This document shows positions 60,047 through 64,000 of a stretch of 64,000 bases of DNA, piece by piece. The first letter of the stretch is position 1. Each line of letters opens with the position of its first letter. Both the position numbers and the translations under genes were made by a program. The notes beneath the pieces were generated by a model. It was not told the origin of the DNA. It was given only the letters and a program-made list of their open reading frames with translations, and did no database searches. Source of the stretch: Vigna angularis (lineage: Eukaryota > Streptophyta > Magnoliopsida > Fabales > Fabaceae); NCBI RefSeq assembly GCF_016808095.1, contig NC_068973.1:6692501-6756500 (forward strand), written 5' to 3'.

Positions 60047-61140
60047 CTTCATCACCTTCTTGTTATGTGTATTCTCTGCACCACACACATTATTCAAATA
60101 ATTCCATACTTATATCTGTAATAAATATTCTATTTTAAATCTTTTTCTTTCGAAAATCTCTACTTTTTCAAATCAACTTTACCTTTTTCCTCTGCAAAAC
60201 AACTTCTTCTCACTCTACTTTCTATCCCATCGCTTCTATTTCTTATAATGCAATCATACAATTTATGGTTAGTTTCATCAGTTTAAAAAATAATGTGAAA
60301 AAGGTTGTACATTTCAGTCCTTTCTTTATTAATAAAATATTATTTATTGATAAAAAATAATAATAAAGAATTATCGATGAAGGTCAAAGACAAGGAAATG
60401 GACTTTGATATGAAAGGTTCAGTTATTAGATGTGAGGGTCCTTCGTTGGTCCAAACTAAAATAAAATGTTTTAGTGTAATGAACTCGTTTCTAGAGATTA
60501 TTGATTAAATAAAATTAGTATTGGTAACGACATATCTTTATAAATCATTCATATCTAAATAATTTTTATTACTAAACTTTTAATTTATTTTATTCTACAA
60601 ATTTTCTTGATTACTTGGGAGTGTGAGATCTTTGTGGAGATAATACAGTGGAAGAAAATGAAAAAGTAATGCGTAATTTTCTTTTTACGATGTTGATTAC
60701 ACAAGCTGGCATTAACTTTTAATTTTTTATTATTATTTTCATAAGGCATGAACGTCAAAAGAAAAACTAATGACTTAAAATCTTTTTAATTAAAGTTAGC
60801 GATTTCTTTTATTGGTGATTAAAAATTTCCTTTGATGATGATTCTTCGGTTATTGTTAATAAAACTAATATCGAAAATCAAATATTTTTAGTGACAACTT
60901 CAATCATTTGTAAACAATGATTTTACTGATAATTGTTGTTATACGTAATAAACTCATTTTATGAAGTTAATCATCAAATAAAATTAGTAATTGAAACAAG
61001 GCATTTCTATATCATGTATTATTTTTCTTTTATAAATTATTTCCAATTGATATGAGTGGAAGAGTGTGGGGTTTTTCTAAAGAAAATAGGTAAAAGAATA
61101 GGGTGAAATGAGAAAAAAGTTATTAACTCTCTTTTTGCTT
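60024..61140. repeat. direct segmental duplication, copy 1
   Basis: From the last codons of the PP2-like gene (AGCTGTGGTCC...CATAACTTCATCACC) through the 3' UTR and beyond, this stretch matches 62827-63930 closely, with a spacing of 2804 bases at the stop codon. The frame 60305-60508 lies in non-coding duplicated sequence and is not kept open in copy 2. Confidence 0.93.
60120..60125 (+). terminator. poly(A) signal of the PP2-like gene
   Basis: AATAAA, 74 bases after the stop codon, followed by T-rich sequence. The same word sits at the matching place in the duplicate (62922-62927). Confidence 0.6.
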
Positions 61141-61189
61141 AACCTAACAAACCCATATTAGAGAGCTTTTGTTCATACTAAAGTAAAAT

Positions 61190-62060
61190 ATAGGATTATA
61201 TAGGAAGATAATCCTTTAAAGTTGATACAGAGACGTGTCAGGATGATTAGTGGTTTAGAATAACTTTAGCACATCCTTCAAGACACAGGACCATATGGAA
61301 AAGTCTGTTAGGATGATTGGTGGTCTATAATAACTTTAACACATCCTTCAAGACAGTATTAAAAGACATGACTTATACAAAATTTTATTGGTAAATATGA
61401 GATAGAAATATATTCCACAACACAATAAAATAAACATCAAAGATGTTCAAATTGTACAATATTAACATTATGTCTATACACCCCTAAATATAAAGATGCA
61501 TTACATATTCTCCATAGCTAGCTTAATATAACAAACTTATATCAGAGAGCTTTTATTCATACCAAAGTAAAACATAGTACCATATGAGAAAGATAATCCT
61601 TCTAAAGTTGATACAGAGACGTGTTAGGATGATTGGTGGTCTAGAATAATTTTAACACATCCTTCAAGACACAGGACCATATGAGGAAGATAATTCTTCC
61701 AAAGCTGATACAGAAGCGTGTTAAGATGATTGATGGTCTAAAATAACTTTAGCACATCCTTTAAGACACAGGACCATATGAGGAAGATAATCCTTCCAAA
61801 GTTGATACAGAGGCATGTCAGGATGATTGGTGGTCTAGAATAACCTTAGCACATCTTTCAAGACACAGGACCATATGAGAAATATAATCCTTCCAAAATT
61901 GATACAGATGTCTGTTAGGATGATTGGTGGTCTATAATAACTTTAGCACATCCTCAAAACAGTATTAAAAGACATGATTTATACAAAATTTTATTAGTAA
62001 ATATGAAATAGAAATATTTTTTACAACACAATAAAATAAACATGAAAGATGTCTCAAATT
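61190..62060. repeat. array of about 97-bp tandem repeats
   Basis: The unit GTTGATACAGAGACGTG..AGGATGATTGGTGGTC...CACATCCTTCAAGACACAGGACCATATGA... starts at 61607, 61704, 61801 and 61898, exactly 97 bases apart. Related but rearranged units lie at about 61220-61370. Two of the blocks end in the same CAGTATTAAAAGACATGA text (61355, 61960) followed by a shared 90-base flank. No coding capacity. Confidence 0.93.
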
Positions 62061-62826
62061 GTACACCGTTAACATTTAACATTATGTTGGATCACTTATC
62101 ATATAATTATCTATTTGTGCCTATTATAATTTATTTTTATTTTTAAATATGTTTGAACAAAGATGTTCATATAAGTTTTTAGCAAAAGAAATAGTGTAAA
62201 ATTAACTTTTGTAGAAATTAATTGGTAGAAATTTTCAAATAATTTCTTTAAATCTGTGTGTATAGATTAATTTTAATTTATAAATAACCTAGATTCTTTT
62301 TTATAATCATTTTCTAGAAGTTTTTATTTAATGGAAGAGTATCTACAACACCCGATAAATAATAAGGTACCAATTTCTATCAGTGAAAGGTAACTATTTG
62401 TAGGAAAAAGTGTTGGGGGTTGAAATTAAGTTGAACATGAATCTCTTATTCTCTGTTTTATTGTTGTATCCCAAAGTATATTCTAGTTGCTGGGAGTTGA
62501 AATCATTTTTCTTTTTTTCAATCTTTATTTCGAGAAATTTTAGTTGGTTTACTATTTCTAGATTAAATCTAGTTTCATTTAATGTCTTCAATTATTATTA
62601 TTATAAACATTTTGTTCAATTTTAAATTAAATTAATCTTTGTATCAATTTATTTGATTGAAAAAAGTTATTTTAATATACTTAATTAAATAACTGAATAT
62701 AACATAATCATTTCACACATTTCAAAGTTAAATGCAAGTTTATTCAGATATAAAATTAATTTCGAAACAACATATACCATTCATTAAATAAATAAATAAA
62801 TAAACAAAAATCGATTTAAAGCAAAG
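62061..62826. other. spacer between duplication copies
   Basis: AT-rich sequence with no gene; short frames on both strands around 62394-62625 have no recognisable motif. Confidence 0.5.
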
Positions 62827-64000
62827 AGCTGTAAAGATCCTCTGTCATAACTTCATCACCTTCTTGTTATGTGTATTCTCTGTACCACACATTATTCAAA
62901 TAATTCCATACTTATATCTGTAATAAATATTCTATTTTAAATCTTTTTCTTTCGAAAATCTCTACTTTACCTTTTTCCACTTTAAAACAACTTCTTCTCA
63001 CTCTACTTTTTATCCTATCGCTTCTATTTCTTATTATGCAATCATACAATTTATGGTGAGTTTCATCAGTTTAAAAAATAATGTGAAAAAGATTGTAAAT
63101 TTAAGTCCTTTCTTTATTAATAAAATATCATTTATTGATAAAAAATAATAATAAAGAATTATTGATGAAGGTCAAAGACAAGGAAATGGACTTTGATATG
63201 AAAGGTTCAGTTATTAGGATAAACTAAAATTAAGAAGACTCCTTAATTTAGAAGACGTGAGGGTCATTCGTTAGTCCAAACTAAAGTAAAATGTTTTAGT
63301 GTAATGAACTCGTTTCTAGACATTATTGATTAAATAAAATTAGTATTGGTAACGACATATCTTTATAAATCATTCATATCTAAATAATTTTTATTACTAA
63401 ACTGTTGAATTTATTTTATTCTACAAATTTTCTTGATTACTTGTGAGTGTGAGATCTTTGTGGAGATATTACAGTGGAAAATGAAAAGGTAATTCTTAAT
63501 TTTCTTTTTACAATGTTGATTACACAAGCTGGCATTAACTTTTACTTTTTTTTAATTATTTTCATAAGGCATGAACCTCAAAAAAAAAATTAATGACGGT
63601 TAAAATCTTTTTAATTAAAGTTAGGGATTTCTTTAATTGGTGAGTAAAAGTTTCCTTTTGATGATTCTTCGGTTTTGTTAATAAAACTATTATCGAAAAT
63701 CAAATATTTTTAGTGACAGCTTCAATCATTTTGTGTAGGCAAACAATAATTTTACAGATAATTGTTGTTATATGTAATAAACTCATTTTATGAGGTTAAT
63801 CATTAAAAGAAATTAGTAATTGAAATTTGACATTTCTATATCATACATTCATTTTTCTTTTGCAAATTATTTCCAATTAATATCAGTGGAATGAGAAAAT
63901 AATTACTAACTCTCTCTTTGTTTAACCTAACAAACTTAAATCAGAGAATTTTTATTCATACTAAAGTAAAACATAGAACTATATGAGAAAGATAATCTTT
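62827..64000. repeat. direct segmental duplication, copy 2 (runs off the window)
   Basis: Matches 60024-61200, beginning with a worn version of the final PP2-like codons (AGCTGTAAAGATCCTCTGTCATAA), then the 3' UTR with AATAAA. It differs from copy 1 by scattered substitutions and small insertions, for example around 63220-63250. The last bases (from about 63925) enter the edge of the next 97-bp repeat block. The upstream PP2-like coding exons are not present here. Confidence 0.93.

Noticed and set aside
60305..60508. 67-aa frame downstream of the PP2-like gene
   Set aside because: It lies in duplicated 3' flank and is broken in the second copy at about 63140-63330.

Overview
This window looks like nuclear DNA of a dicot plant, possibly a legume (the legume placement is a weak inference from the look of the LTRs and genes). 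It is AT-rich, has long (TA)n tracts, intron-rich genes with GT-AG junctions, and layers of Copia, Gypsy, hAT, CACTA and Mutator-like elements. There are no operons, ribosome binding sites, CRISPR arrays or recognisable tRNA/rRNA genes.

Three protein-coding genes are complete, all on the + strand. (1) 15273-20555: a ten-exon nucleotide-sugar transporter (339 aa) resembling plant UGNT1. (2) 26438-53897: a ten-exon plastid-type inositol monophosphatase-like gene (357 aa, resembling IMPL1). Its coding sequence is only 1.07 kb, but the gene spans 27.5 kb because introns 4, 8 and 9 carry nested retrotransposons. (3) 57519-60046: a three-exon phloem protein 2 (PP2)-like lectin (159 aa) whose first intron appears to use a GC donor. 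A probable 5' UTR exon of a fourth gene, read leftwards, lies at the left edge (about 464-700).

Region by region. 1-7.7 kb: the edge exon, non-coding DNA, a hAT MITE (2713-3235), a probable solo Gypsy LTR (about 4913-5354), a 27-bp minisatellite, and a diverged copy of transporter intron-1 sequence ending in a (TA)n tract. 7.7-13.4 kb: a decayed CACTA transposase, a non-autonomous hAT element carrying an mTERF gene fragment (9794-10636, 8-bp target duplication), and a 2.25-kb solo LTR (11084-13336, 5-bp target duplication). 13.9-14.4 kb: a second hAT MITE. 15.1-20.6 kb: the transporter. 21.3-23.8 kb: a Copia element with LTRs, gag and protease but no integrase or reverse transcriptase. 24.7-26.0 kb: a Pack-MULE-like element with 10-bp target duplications and foreign gene-like pieces.

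Within the IMPL1-like gene, intron 4 holds a Gypsy gag relic and a decayed Copia. Intron 8 holds a hAT (DUF659) transposase relic split by a young Copia (36848-43598), which is itself split by a very young non-autonomous Copia (40822-42751) with LTRs that read as identical. Intron 9 holds a chromovirus-type Gypsy element (44709-49411) containing a third hAT MITE, then Copia and LINE-type remnants. All insertions with full coding content read antisense to the host gene, and every exon junction and the reading frame remain intact. 60-64 kb: a 2.8-kb direct duplication that begins at the PP2-like stop codon, with an internal array of 97-bp repeats.

The three host genes act in unrelated pathways (sugar-nucleotide transport, inositol/histidinol phosphate metabolism, phloem lectin) and show no sign of joint function.
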